From positions 186,001 through 250,000 of the forward strand of contig JAAXNY010000012.1 in assembly GCA_013420905.1 (NCBI GenBank): DNA of 64,000 nucleotides, in the 5' to 3' direction. Below are positions 24,150 through 36,598 of the stretch, piece after piece. The stretch's first letter is position 1, and every line of letters starts with the position of its first letter. The stretch is from Collybia mongolica. Lineage: Eukaryota; Basidiomycota; Agaricomycetes; Agaricales; Clitocybaceae. Below the pieces are notes generated by a model, which was not told where the DNA came from, searched no databases, and worked only from the letters and a program-made list of their open reading frames with translations. A program made the translations under genes and the position numbers.

Positions 24150-26330
24150 TCCAATGTCAAGCCCCACAAGCTCATGGAACGGGGGGGGGACCGCGACAGT
24201 ACCAATGTACAGTACTTGCATCTCAAGGGTCCAAGCTCAAGGTTGAAGAGATCCCACTAGGCCTTACCATTTAAAAGTACGTTTCAATTCTAAAAATGTA
24301 TACAATCAATACTGATATTCCAGGAAAGCGGATCAGAATGCTTCCCTTGAACTGGGATGCTTAGTCCATCCTCCCCTCTCTGTCTCGTGATGGTCTGAAT
24401 GTGAAACCACAATAAATGAACCAGCGAATATCACCATACTACCTCCTCCATCCTCAAGCATTACTTGTCAACCGGGAAGCATCAACAGTACTGTATACCC
24501 TGGCACCATTTCCACCACCCACAGTTCTCCTCTGGCTTTGATCTCGGATGGGAACCATACTCATCTGTAAACACATCACTGCTGTCGTCTCCTGGGATTT
24601 TCGGCGATGTTCCGATACCTTCCACAAATCACAATCAGGGCTCCAATGTATCTGGGCGTTGCTTAGCTGCACATCGAGCATTTGACTGTGTCGCTAAACA
24701 CAACGACTTGATAGCCTCAACGCTCATGCAGTCCGGGTGGGACAACAAACATGTTGATTGGGAGCAAGATGGCCCAGATGGTGGGAGAATGACAACTTGG
24801 AGAATGGCAACGGTAGAAATGATGGAGGCAATAACCCAAGCAAGTTTTTTAAGACAATAACTCACAAGCTGTCATCTCATGTGCTCAGCATCCCATTCAG
24901 TTCCACGCTCACATGCAAAGGAGAAGACACACCATCCGGGCCTCATCCATTGATGCACTTCAAGACACATGCTTGCGTTGATATCAAGGTTCACAAACTT
25001 GTTTTGTCATTTTTTTAACCTCTGATGGCAGACTGTTAGATGGAATCAAATTCTACTTCCTAGTCCAGCCCACCCAACTCCAACTGGGGCGGACCATGGC
25101 TCGATGCAAATATGACACTTCTGGATGCATATATACAGGAAGGCACCTCCTCAAGTACGCTAGGTTATTCATTAGGCCTTTCCCAGGTCTGGCTCATCAC
25201 CTCATCTTGTCCCTCTTCAATTCTGAACTTTTCTACAATGACTGTCCATGCCAAAGGCAACGATATCATAACAAAGACAGAGAAGACCAGGAAAGGGGGT
25301 ATCCAGGTGACCCTAGGCACCAGTCCAGGTGTGCGACTGGAAGGCACCTTCGGAAGTTTGTCAGGCAAGGAGAATGTGCAAAAACAATGGGAAATCCTCC
25401 CTCACTGCCTTGACTCCGATAGGAATGAAATTACAGGGGAACCACAAACAACAATGATGTGGAAGTATGTACACAATGACAAGTGCTATCAGCGCGAGAC
25501 CGGGAACATTTTTGAATCCAGGCTGTTGGCCATCTTTGGACTGAGCCACGTGGCACGGTAGATATGTACCAATGCTTGAAGTTGAGGTTGTCATGCATTG
25601 TTCATGCACCTCCATGCTGTCTCGTGTATTTAGTGGCATGTGGCCATGGCTTGCGGGCCACCAGGCACCAGTGTATGTGAATTTTCTCCACCAGACCTCT
25701 GTTGTTGTAGATCTTGAGAAAGTGGAAGGCAATTTGTGGGTTTTGGGGCTGGGTGCGAATGACAGTCAGGAGCCTGCTCAGTTGGGGATCCCATTTCTGG
25801 CAGTCATTAAACAGGCCAAATCTGATAGTACAAGGGAATCCCAATGTAATGTGTTCCTTGGGAGAGTGCTTTATGGCTGCATTGGCCTCTCTCCAGAAGA
25901 GAGGAAGAGTACAGTATGTCATCTCGAGTGAATAAAAGTTTTTGGTTGTCTGATTATCTCATTAGATGCGTACCCTCTACTATGCAATATCACACCTCCT
26001 TCCTCACCTACTGGGAGTTCACAAATGCTATTGCCATCATCCCCATCGCCTCCAATTACGCCATCCCCCTCTCCATCCCCATTGCCACTCTCATCACCAT
26101 CCAAACCCAAATGAGGTGCTGCAGAGTATATCACTAGAATCCCTGCCAGGTACGTGGCCAACAGACGTCTTTTCAAAGATCAAGCCTTGGCACTCAGAAT
26201 GGCGAATATGTTCAAGAGCATGGCCAATGTCTGATAATCTTCATGACTGCGCCCTGTTAACCAAAGCACATAAATCATTTGGGGGAAGTGTAGGTAGGGG
26301 TCATTGGGCATTTGGGTAGCCATCGGTTAT
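24150..26330 (+). pseudogene. Copy C of the unrecognised family, decayed
   Basis: Forward-strand copy alignable to copy A from its start-like region (24170) through its tail (26240). It retains SLRIEG-like, TTMMWKYVHNDKCYQRE, FLHQTSVVVDLEKVEG and SSRVNKSF segments. A roughly 320-bp internal deletion joins SGW directly to KHVDWEQ near 24745, and a small insertion with a stop follows FGLSHVAR at about 25559. Many differences from A are CG to TG or CA, so the copy has lost most CpG sites. It marks the left edge of the CpG-poor island. Not expected to make a working protein. Confidence 0.65.
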
Positions 26331-27299
26331 TCTGGCATTTGGTATAATTGAGCTAATGATATGTACTATGTAGGCCCAATCAAATGTTGCCTGCAACTCC
26401 CAGGAATAATTGTTGAATGTCAAATCCTCCGCTGCAGCAACTCCAGTGTCAGGTGGAACAGCAACAGCCTGTTGAAGTTCCCTCAGCTTCTTCACCTGCT
26501 GAGCAATCACTCTGCTTTTGCACAAAGGAAAACTCGATGCCAACATCTAAGTAATAGCCATATTTCCCATTTGGTTACATAGCCCAACAGATCTGTGTAT
26601 CCAATAGCTAATGCCTTGGAAATCATTCACAATCTGCCTTCTGCACAGACAATGTCTATCAATAACAGTGGACTCACCCAGCAAGGCCTATCACCTTTTG
26701 CAACTCTGTGGCTGGGTCCTCTGGATATTCAATGATCTGTCTTTCCAACCAATGCATCCCTGAGGGTCTAGGTGTAAACAGGCAAAGAGGTGCGAGTACA
26801 GGTTCTGTCACAAGCATTTGTTCAGTATCACATTGTCAACGTGCTAGAAAATGGCCATAATTCTTGACCCTCTTGCACATTGCACCACAGCCCGTTCACA
26901 AGTCATTGGGGAGCTAGTCTGCAAACATAACAAGCATTGTTATACATTAGTTATGGTAATTTTTACTAGTTAATACTGCTCGTAATCAAGACATGCCTCT
27001 CAATAAAATGATATATTTAATTTCCATGCCCATGCCTCTTCAGAGCTGACACTCGGTTAAAGACCATCTGGCAAACCTGGCATGTATATATCTGCTTGAG
27101 GTGAATTGTAAAAATGTGTCACTCCAATACATGCTTTGTTGAAAGAGATCATTGGCACCCATCCCAATGACATTGATTTGAGCCTGTGAGGTGAGATCAT
27201 ATGTGCTGCCTCACTGCATACCTGGAATTCTGCTTGTGCATGTGTAGTACTGTTGATATGGCCCAAAATTGTTTGCACTTGTAAAGTCAACAAGTAAGG
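26331..27299. other. Island sequence without recognised content
   Basis: AT-rich, almost CpG-free sequence. No coding frame or repeat end is recognised. Confidence 0.4.
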
Positions 27300-27307
27300 C
27301 TATTGGT

Positions 27308-27880
27308 TAGACTGTCCATGGTCCAGTTTGGGCCAGGTCCGCCCTATTTTTGCTGGACCTGGCCCTGGCCCTGGGTCAACCAGGTCCAGTGGTAAAAAAA
27401 AAATTCTGTTTAATAGTCTAGAAAGATGTCTACTGTTGATACATACCGTAATTAACATCAAGTAATTACAACTATCTCCCAATGAATTATTCTAGTGTTT
27501 TCAGTGCTTGGACATCTGATCATCAGAGAAGTAATATCAGTTTCTGCTCCAAAACTGCTGGACATCAGGAATTTGATCAAAAATCATTGATTACTAATAA
27601 TTTCAACAAGAGTTATTATTTTTTAAGGTTTGATCTTGCATCCTCTATTCCCTTACCATTTACCCCTACCATTTGGTAGCAATTTCACCACCCACCAATA
27701 TATAAGGCTGGCCAGGTCCAAGCTGGGTCCATCCTGGAGGCTGGGCCAGTACTCACAGTGGCCCTGGCCCTGTCCAAAGGGGCTGGTCCACTCATATGCT
27801 GGCCCTGGCCCCTGGCCCTTGGGGTCAGCCCAAGGTTGACCCAGGTCTGTGAGGTCCTGGCCTGGACTGCGGACAGCCTA
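27308..27880. mobile_element. hAT-like MITE with 19-bp TIRs and 8-bp TSD
   Basis: Left end TAGACTGTCCATGGTCCAG (27308-27326) is matched at 27862-27880 by the complement of TAGGCTGTCCGCAGTCCAG: 15 of 19 identical, all four differences transitions. Flanks are CTATTGGT (27300-27307) and CTATTAGT (27881-27888), an 8-bp duplication with one transition. Both subterminal regions are rich in GGCCCTGG and CCAGGTCC words and the 573-bp body has no transposase. TIRs starting TAG and 8-bp target duplication are typical of hAT elements. Confidence 0.7.
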
Positions 27881-27888
27881 CTATTAGT

Positions 27889-29250
27889 ATCATTTCTAAT
27901 AACCAAGTTAATGGTATTGGAAGGATTAGAGTTGAGCTCTGAGACAGCTAATCGGAGTGAACTAGTCTAATGATTTAATACATTTATCAGTATGGAGGAC
28001 TATAAGTACAGACTATTATTAGTTCTATTCACCATGCCTGGTTACAACCTTGGTATCTTAATAATAAGTAACCATTGTAGTATGACATCATTAGTCCAAG
28101 GATCATCATTAATAGGAGAAGTAATTGTAAATTTGGGACTTGCACAACCTGAGGCCAGAGTCTAGTCAGGAATGCTTGGTCTTAACTACTGGAAAGACAG
28201 AACAATGTGAATGATGTCCAGAATGATCAGTAAAGTAAACCCTCTACCCTGATACTAAGGTAACAGCCTTGGTTGATGGTCAGGAGAAGTAAAAGACAGT
28301 ACCACACAGCTGGAAATAACCAATCACACTGCCAAGCACTAATAAGAGTTCAACCAGAACTTTTAATATTAGCCAAGTAATAAGTAACAACATAAATGGC
28401 ACATACATATGGCATGCATGCCAAGTTGTAAAAGATGAGTCAGCATTTAAAACACAAGCCCTTGGTGTGCTGGGGGTCTTGTTTTGTATAAATCCCTCCT
28501 CCATAAAAATATTATTTAATCTTTAGTTTGTACACTATAAATAAACCATAGATAGGCAGCACAGAAGTAAGGAATCTCATTCCCACTTTGTGCTACAATA
28601 GGATAAACAAATCATATTTGTTGAAACACTATTGCACACATGAACTTAGGATTTGATTACTTTAATTGTCTTGATTGGAATTGTCTCAAAGTGCTTGGCT
28701 AAGAGGTTGCAGAATTGAGGAGTCTAGTTTATTTGGAATCTAGTACTTGTATTGTCTGTTGGAATTATTAGGCACTTGGCCTTTGGTACACTTGATACCT
28801 CTGTTAAAGTCACTTGGACTTATTGACCTGCTTGGGATCATCAATAATTGAATGTACACTTTGTACTAAGTCTGTTATGGCTGTTTAGGCCTTATCCATG
28901 AAGTCAGTCTGGTTCATTGTTTGTTTGTTCAAAGACTATTGTAAGGGGTCACATTGCACCAAGTGCCCAGAGGGGAGAGCAATATGAATGGCAAACTCAG
29001 CCATACAGGGAAGGGGGCACCTGAGGACTAAGCAGGCTTCATTGCAAGGAGGGAATCCAGGCCTAGTGTATTGCAAAGGTGCCATCTACAATTGGACAGC
29101 CCCATCTATTTAGGAACATCAGAAAATACTATGGTGAAATATTGGAAACCTATATCAGCCCACTAGGGCTGTGCAAGTGATATGGGTGTAAAGTGTCAGT
29201 AAGGAGTAAACTAATATCTGCTAAAGGGGTAAGAAGGGTGTCACAGGGTA
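27889..29250. other. CpG-free spacer
   Basis: No gene or repeat end is seen. The stretch from 27961 to the LINE insertion lacks CG dinucleotides entirely. Confidence 0.5.
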
Positions 29251-30358
29251 GATAGGGTTACATCAGCAATTGCAGAGGGCATTACTCAAGCCAGGGAAAT
29301 CGGACTCGATGATGTACATCAGATACATGTCTTTTCCGATTCTACAAATGCGCTCCATCTGTGCATGGATGCGTCTCACCACTCTGGACAACACTCATCC
29401 CTTGCCATCTGTTGCGTGCTGGTGCCTTGGCTCCAACACAATCCTGGTAACTCTGTCCACTTTCACCACATCACGCCTGGTGTGGAGATAGAGGACCACC
29501 AACTGGCACACATCCTCGCCACCTTGACACGCATCGAGGCGGGGGGGGGCGCCGGTTATATCTGCTGACTTCGCTAGGAGCAGGGCAGTCACACGCATGC
29601 TTGGCAGCTGGAAGTCACTATTCCAGTCCCCAAAGTACATTGGCAAGAACTTCCTCCCTCTCTATGAGAAGAAGGACACCCCACTCACTCCAACCCATGT
29701 CAAAAGTGGGCCCTGGATGCGTAAGACCGGACATAGTCATGGTCTCACCACACGCTTAACACGCTGCGTAACCGGGCATGCCCCCATAGGGACATTCTGA
29801 TTGCGGTTCTTCCCCGAAGAGCCCACAGCCTGTAGGTGCGGATTCCCTATGGAATCTGTGCCACATGTACTTCGCCATTGCCCGTCTCACACACAGGAAA
29901 CACCCCCGAAACAACAGCTGTTGTACAAGTGGCTGGTGGATTTCCTTGAAGCGAATGAGACTGCGTTTGCATTTGATGTTCCTTAGTCCAACTCAGGCTG
30001 GGGGCGGTACACCGTGTTAGGTGGATTCGTGTTATGAGGTGCGCCTTGCATTTCTTCCGGACCGGGATAATCAGTGGACTTGATCCACTTCCTGCTGCAG
30101 TGCACTGTGGCGGGGGGCAAACCCCCTGGCATAGCTTGACCCTTACCGGTCTGCGTAAAATGGGTCTTTGACCCGCAACACTCCTGGTGTGACTTCGGCC
30201 AACCTGGGACACCTCAGCTCGACGGCGCTTTGTCTTTCATCCCCTCCACCCTCCATCCCATAATTACTTTGTGAAGTGAGTGATGCATGTATTAGGTACA
30301 ATTGCTATATAAAATGTTGAACCAAAAAAAAAAAAAAAAAAAAGATAGGGTTACATCA
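29251..30358 (+). mobile_element. 5'-truncated LINE with poly(A) tail and 15-bp TSD
   Basis: The element body is 29266-30343, ending in about 20 A (30324-30343). GATAGGGTTACATCA occurs directly before it (29251-29265) and directly after it (30344-30358), a perfect target-site duplication. Coding remnants include an RNase H-like part (VFSDSTNALHLCMDASH, VHFHHITPGVEIEDHQLAH) and a C-terminal zinc-knuckle-like part (CRCGFPMESVPHVLRHCPSH). A G-run near 29540 breaks the frame and a TGA precedes LRFFPEEP, so it is dead. Its CpG content is much higher than its flanks. Confidence 0.85.
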
Positions 30359-32852
30359 AGGTATCTTGAGGAGTACAGCAGCATATGATTAGGTATACAA
30401 TGAAGTGAGGTATATCTGAGTGACTAGACATTGACAAGTGTGGCCACACTCCATGCATATCAACAGCCCTTTTTGGTACTCCCAAGTCCAACTGACTTGA
30501 TGATGTCCAACCTCACTCCAACCACTGAGCTTGAATGCCAATCCAACCTCAACCTCACTGACCACCAACAGGATCTCTGAAATTGGATTGGATCACCAAA
30601 TCAGATTTCCACTCACATACCCTTTGGGGATATGCTTTCTTCAACCTCCTGGAAACAGGTACTATATAAAATTCTACTTCCCAACTATTGTGCTCTAGTA
30701 CATTTATGAACATATTCCCTTTTCCCTTTTTCCTTGCATTGGATGACTCTATCTAATTTAGAGTACAAAATTTAGTATAAAAGCCCCCCACTTTGTCTAT
30801 AGACAGCATCTATTGAAATTCACCTCTCTATCTACCCTCTCTTGCACACTCTAGAGCTCTAAAAATCTCTCTTCTTAAGGTTGTTTATTGGTTTGGCCAT
30901 CCAACTTTGATCCAGAGAAGCATTGTCACACACTAGCACTGTTCTAGAGGCTACAGACATTGCACCACACATAAGTAGCACATGTTGCTACTTCACACCA
31001 CTGTTGTCTGCACCTCACTTTACACCACTCAGCACCAGTTTGCCTATCTAGTAAGAAAGACTGATCAGCACCAACCTCCAACAACCAACCACTAACTTCC
31101 CAACCTAAGTCCAACTTGGCACAGTACTTTCATATTCTGCAGCCAACTTATTAGTCCTTTGGCAATTGGAGACTCCTCTAAACTATACTATCCTAGAGGA
31201 CATGTAGGGTTTGTAGCTTTCTCAATTAGCAACATTCCAGTGGACTTGGTATTGTCAATATGGGGCATGTATGTGCTCCCCTTACAACTGTTGACTCTGC
31301 AAGTCTAATGTCTGCTGACTCCCTCTTTAGGGCTAAGTCAGATTGTTCATTCATAGATCCACTACTCCCTTCATAAGGCAAGTAGGATCAAGTTCATGTC
31401 AAGAGTCAAGAGTAGTGAATGAGGTTGATTCAACTAGGTCAAGCTAAGGAAGTTAACTATGCTAGAATGTCCCTACATATATATACGCAATGGTCTGATA
31501 AGCATAGTTAAGCATTGTTTATGCTATTGGTCATCTAGATAAAGGAATTAGTTAATATGGGATGAGGGATTAAAGCTATAGGTTGTCTTGGTAATATAAT
31601 GAGTAAGCATGGGATAAATAGGACTAATGGAGAATTGTCTGAGTAATGCAAGCCAATATTAGTAATCATGAATAAGCAGCAATGAGTAAGAAGAAAAAGA
31701 TAGATAGGGTGCATGATAAAGGAATTTGTAACAAAGTCAATTGGATTGGAAGCTATTGTAAAAATATACCTAAGGTCTAAACACTTGTGTTAAAGCCTTG
31801 TTTGAATTGAATCAGTTGTGAAACCCTTGAAAAGCCTTTGTCTAGTACTATTAGAAACTTGGAGCTTTTAACACACTTGAACTTGAACTCAAATCAGGTG
31901 ATTTCACTGTTTGTGTGTTGAGTGTTAGATTTGGTGTGTGTATGTGTGTAAGAGATTACATTTCATAGCATTAGCATGCTTATAGACTAGGAGCCCCCTT
32001 TCACTGTCCTCTGTATTGAGCAGAGGCCTTCTAAAGGATCAAAACATGCAACTCTCCCAGAGGCAATTAAATTCTTCATACATATATTGACAGTCAATTG
32101 GCAGGTAAGGAACAGTAACACTAGAAATGAAAGGTTGGAATTAGTCAGTTACTAAGTACAAGTACCACTTACAGGGTGACTGTTGGGTATATAATCAATG
32201 TACCATACTGGGAAACATTGTTCTGTTCAATTCCCAGTTCATGCTACTTTTGACTGTCAGGTTGAACAGGCAACATAAAGGAGAGAATGCACAAGTAAAT
32301 GGTGGCTAGGTTCCTGGGGAGGAATTTTCTTGTGCACTACAGCAACTCTTATGAGTACATGGTGGCCCTAGAAAAAATTCTTGAAGACATCATTGTGGTC
32401 AGGACCATGACACACCCAGCTATTTAGTGGCATGTAGTGGCAGATGAACAGATCCCAGAATCCTGCAAGGCCAACCATACCCATCACTTAACCTGAATGC
32501 AAGGATAAAGTACCCAAGGCCACAGACATGACCAAAGCACAGGCACAAGGAACTTTTCTCTTCCCAACAAGCCCTAGAAGCAAGTGATCTGGAAATAAGG
32601 CCACCATATTTGGGGGATAACTTGTCAAGTCTTTTGTTATACTGGTGAGAATGTTTCCACAAAAAAGTGTTGCTTTACAGCCTTTTGTCACAGTGGAGTA
32701 TGTGCATTAAAAATCAGCTATCACAGATCAGGATCTCTGAGGGTGTGGTACAGTGATGCCCACTCATCTTACATATGGTTTCAAGTGGTAAGTGTTTGGA
32801 TACCCATGCTTTGGTGATGTACATGCAAAGTATGAATGTGGTGGCTGATCAT
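30359..32852. other. Island sequence without recognised content
   Basis: About 2.5 kb of AT-rich, nearly CpG-free DNA with no recognisable gene. A short reverse frame near 32420-32690 has no known domain. The final five bases ATCAT (32848-32852) are the left target duplication of the next element. Confidence 0.5.
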
Positions 32853-34937
32853 CCCCAGTGAGAAATGTGCTGACGTGGACCGATGTCCATCGATGTTATG
32901 TGACTACCCCAAACAACATCACATAACATCAGATACCACCAACTACTGGTGCGGTTTCTGATGCGAACTGATGCTAACCGATGGTTTCACACTGCATCAT
33001 ATCACACCACATTGCATCTGAAAATTCCGTTGTATTCTGATGTCTACTGATGATCCTACTACCCCACCTCCTCCTCGCTCTACTACATTACATATTTCAA
33101 TAAAACACAATGTTGCCTTGAAGTTCTCTGCAATGCTTGTCGGCCTGTAGAGTTTGCGAACATAACAGTGGCAACTGGTAGTCGTGTCATTGAAGAGAAC
33201 CGACGTACCCTGGGTCAGAGACTGCTAACGCGCTCTTTTGCTAACGCGCTCTTTGTAATACTGAACAACTATCAGTGGAATGATTCGACCATAGTAACAC
33301 GACGCGCACCTGTAGCTGAGCTTTATCTTGCTGTAGCGCATCCCAAAACTCTTCAAATTGAACTTTCAATCTGCTGGGGTTCGTTTGTCTCCAATTGCGC
33401 GCAGCTTCCCATCTAAGCGATACCAAATATAAGAAAGCGGAAAGTGTCGATAGGAATACTCACTTCGGCGATGATACGTCAGGAATCTTCCATGAAGCCT
33501 TCCTCGGCTTTCGACTTGTTGCTGAAGCCATCGTTGCGCCACTTTCGGGGGGTTTTGCTTTAACTGGATCGGCACTTGCATTTGGAGGCGGGGTGTGAGA
33601 GGAAGGTGAGACTTCTGTTTGCTTAGACACACTGTAAACGAACCACATGTGATGAAGTCAGGATGAGAAATGAAGGACACGTACAGATTAATGGCTTCCA
33701 GGAGGCACCCGATTTTCCCATCAAGCATGCCGGCATCAAGATTTCGATCACGGACCAGGTGTTCGAGAAATTGAACCAATCCAATAAGACCATACTTACC
33801 GCATGTGATGAGTGGAAGCACTTCAATCGGGCCTCTCTACAGTATGGGCATTTGCGGAGGCGATCATGGGTGCCAGTGTACGCAAGACAGGAGTTTATAC
33901 ACATATCAAAATATAGCGGAATTATCCCAGTTATGGATTGAAGGTGGCTTCGAACTTGGTCAAACGAGAGTATGTTGCCAGAAGGATAGCGTCATTCTAT
34001 GCTGCACCTGATGGTCTCGTAGGTCACCTCAGAAGCACGCAAAGATAGGGCCAAGTAAATCTCGAGCAACAGCTGGAAATCGGGGTCGTCCAAAGTCCAC
34101 GTCTCTTCTGGTGGGTTGCGGAATGCCTCATATTCATTTTCAGTCCACTGGGTTTGCTCGTGCTCGAACACATATTCTTGAATTTGCTCGATGGTGTCCT
34201 GACATTGCCGGAGCTCCGCTAGCGTGATCTGAGGCTGAGGTTGGCGAGTGTGAGTCTGTTCGTCGCAATCCAGATTAAACAGGTCCGGTTCTGCCACCGT
34301 TTCCTGGTCTCCAAGTTCATTCTCATCCAGTGCTTGAGCTTCAAATGGCCCAGCTGTTTGGGTAGAGTGAAATTCGGGATTCCCAAGAGAAATCTGGGGT
34401 TCCAAGTCATTGGTCTTGTGGCGTTCGGTCACGTCTTCGGATATTTTTGGTGATGGAGGCCCGAAGTTCGTATCCTGCATCTGGTGAACGGAATGGTGTG
34501 ACTTCACCAACATGATTATGGACACTACGAGTACCTGAAAGTGCTTTTGGGGTTGTTTTCTTGCTGTTTGAATGCGTCCCTCCATCACATTGGCTTCTTC
34601 TGCTGTCATTTTTTCCTCCATCACACGCTGAGGTGCGTGTCGTTGCCAAGTTCGCAAAGGGACAGCTTTCCCTTCCGGAGGGGCCTGGCAATATCGTTGG
34701 CATGTGCACAATACAATTTTCTGGGTTGTTGGCATTGAGAGTGAAGGGAGGTCGTCATTTTCATTCAACGATTGAACGAATGCACGTTCAAGAACTTGAA
34801 TGACGTCACGAACAAAGTGAAAATTTATTTGCTACGTCGATATTGAAGAACGTCAGAGGACATCAGTTTTTCATCAGCCAATCAGCTGACATCAGCACAC
34901 GTCAATCACCGTCAGCTCATTCCTCATTGGGGATCAT
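32848..34937. mobile_element. 2.08-kb TIR DNA transposon with Tnp2-type remnant
   Basis: The element runs 32853-34932. Its left end CCCCAGTGAGAAATGTGC (TIR 32853-32875) pairs with the complement of the right end at 34910-34932 (CCCCAATGAGGAATGAGC when read inward), about 19 of 23 matches. ATCAT flanks both sides (32848-32852 and 34933-34937), a 5-bp target duplication. CTGATG words cluster inside the left end and CATCAG words inside the right end, that is, inverted subterminal repeats. The body is CpG-containing, unlike its flanks. Confidence 0.75.
33366..34735 (-). pseudogene. Truncated Tnp2/CACTA-Plavaka-like transposase N-terminal part
   Basis: From an ATG at 34735 the reverse frame reads MPTTQKIVLCTCQRYCQAPP, a Cys motif of the type that begins many basidiomycete Tnp2-like transposases. 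It continues through a Gln/Glu-rich stretch to YETIRCSIE, an in-frame TGA, then RYPSGNILSFDQVRSHLQSI and DMCINSCLAYTG...CPYC, a hallmark segment of that family. The stop (GAA-TGA-CGC) is consistent with a CGA to TGA change. The catalytic part is missing, so this copy is non-autonomous and internally deleted. Confidence 0.6.
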
Positions 34938-36300
34938 TTGCTGCCATCAGGGTTTAAAATTGGATCATGATTGCATGCCCTGATAACTTAGATCTAATCC
35001 TGACAAACATTTAATTATTGATCTCCTATTGTACAATGTTGATCCCTGCTCAGTTGCAATTAACTTGTACTTAGACACCAATTCATCCTTATGGCTGGCT
35101 CAAAATCTGGCAAGAATGAAGCTCTGACCTGTGCTGCACACTGTACCATTTCAATCAATTTGTCAGTCATGTGTCACAAAAGTCCATGTTTTGATGAAAC
35201 CTTTTTGATAAAAAATACTTGAAAATCCAAAAGATTTCCAGTCAGTCACACAATTTTCTTCTGGTCTGTGAAGAACTCAAATTTGTCCCAGTGGTCACAC
35301 TCAGTAAAAAAAGAAGTTGTGTTTAGTTAATTCCTAGTCTGGGGTTTTGACATAGTCAGGGAAAAGTTACATAAATATCAGCTCAAAGTTGGCTGAAAAT
35401 TGTACTTTTTTGACTAATGTTGACTATTTTTTTTACTGAGGGTCACATGTCAACTCAGTGAAAATAAAGTTGTGTTTATTCGGTTCATAGTCCGAAATTT
35501 TGACATAGTCAGGAGAAAGTTGTGTGAAAATCAGCTTCAAGTTATCCAAAATTTCACATTCTGATTGGCTGAAGTGAGTGGATTGGCCAATAGGAATGCT
35601 TGATTTTATCACTTCATGAAACTTATTCAGTTGTGAAAGAGCTCTCTTGAAATAGTATGGTACAGTGGGAGATCAATGTTGGAAGACAAGTCTATAGGTA
35701 GTGTAATGGAAGTATATGATGTAGGTAAGGTAAAGATAGAATAGAATACCTCAGTCTCCACAAGTAATGGAATCAACTAAGGCTATGCAAACAACAGAGA
35801 AATGTTATAAGTAGGAATACATATCCTGGGAAGATATATGGTAGGGCTGTACAGTACCAACTGAGAGAGGAGGTTTGTATGTGGGTGTGTCTGGGTTATG
35901 CATGTGAGGGACACCCAAAGGGTGCATGACAAGTTTCTTCAACAACCAACTCCAACTACTAAAGTAGTGGGTCTTGGGGTGGGTTGTCTGTTCAAGTGCA
36001 AACTCACATGACCTAAATTTGATCTCTGCAAGTTACCCCTTGCTTTTGGATTTCTCATTATTTGCATTTTTGGACACCATTTCAAAAATTTCCCCTCTCA
36101 CTATCTTCCCCTCATGGGCTCTATACACCCCCACTGCCCAGACTATATTCATCAATGGCACAAGTATTCCTGCCCTATTCAATCCTTCTTGTTCATTTTC
36201 CTCCCTTCCATCTGAGTCTATTGCTTTTATGCCTGGGCATGTGCACTGTGCACCTGGTGGGGGTGGTTTTTCCCCCACTTAATGGATGAAAAGGCTTTTT
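34938..36300. other. Island sequence without recognised gene
   Basis: AT-rich DNA. Two loosely repeated stretches with AAAGTTGTGTTTA, TTTTGACATAGTCAGG and TCAGCTTCAAGTT-like words (about 35310-35400 and 35460-35550) show a degenerate tandem duplication of roughly 150 bp. No coding content is seen. Confidence 0.4.
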
Positions 36301-36380
36301 CCTAAGTTTAGTGGATGAAATTAAGGGGTATGAAAATAGGATGAAATTGTACTGTTAAAATACCATCTATTAATGGAATG

Positions 36381-36560
36381 AATTTCATCCCATAAGGGGT
36401 GAAATATATGGGATGATTTTCATCTAATAAAAGGGGTGAATTTCATCCCATAAAAAGGGATGTATGGGATGATTTTCATCTAATAAAAGGAGTGAATTTC
36501 ATCCCATACAAGGGGATATATAGGATGATTTTCATCCAATAAAAGGAGATGTATAGGATA
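36381..36560 (+). repeat. Three-plus tandem units of about 57 bp
   Basis: Units begin at 36381, 36439 and 36495, each starting AATTTCATCCCATA and ending ATTTTCATCTAATAAAAGG-like, followed by a partial unit. The inner word ATGAAATTCATCC is palindromic and recurs at 38.8-39.2 kb. Confidence 0.8.
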
Positions 36561-36598
36561 ATTTTCCTGTATTTTACAGTCCCCCACATGTCCTTGTG

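Noticed and set aside
24465..24860. 131-aa forward frame in copy C as a real protein
   Set aside because: It crosses an internal deletion relative to copy A and reads partly in a non-family frame.
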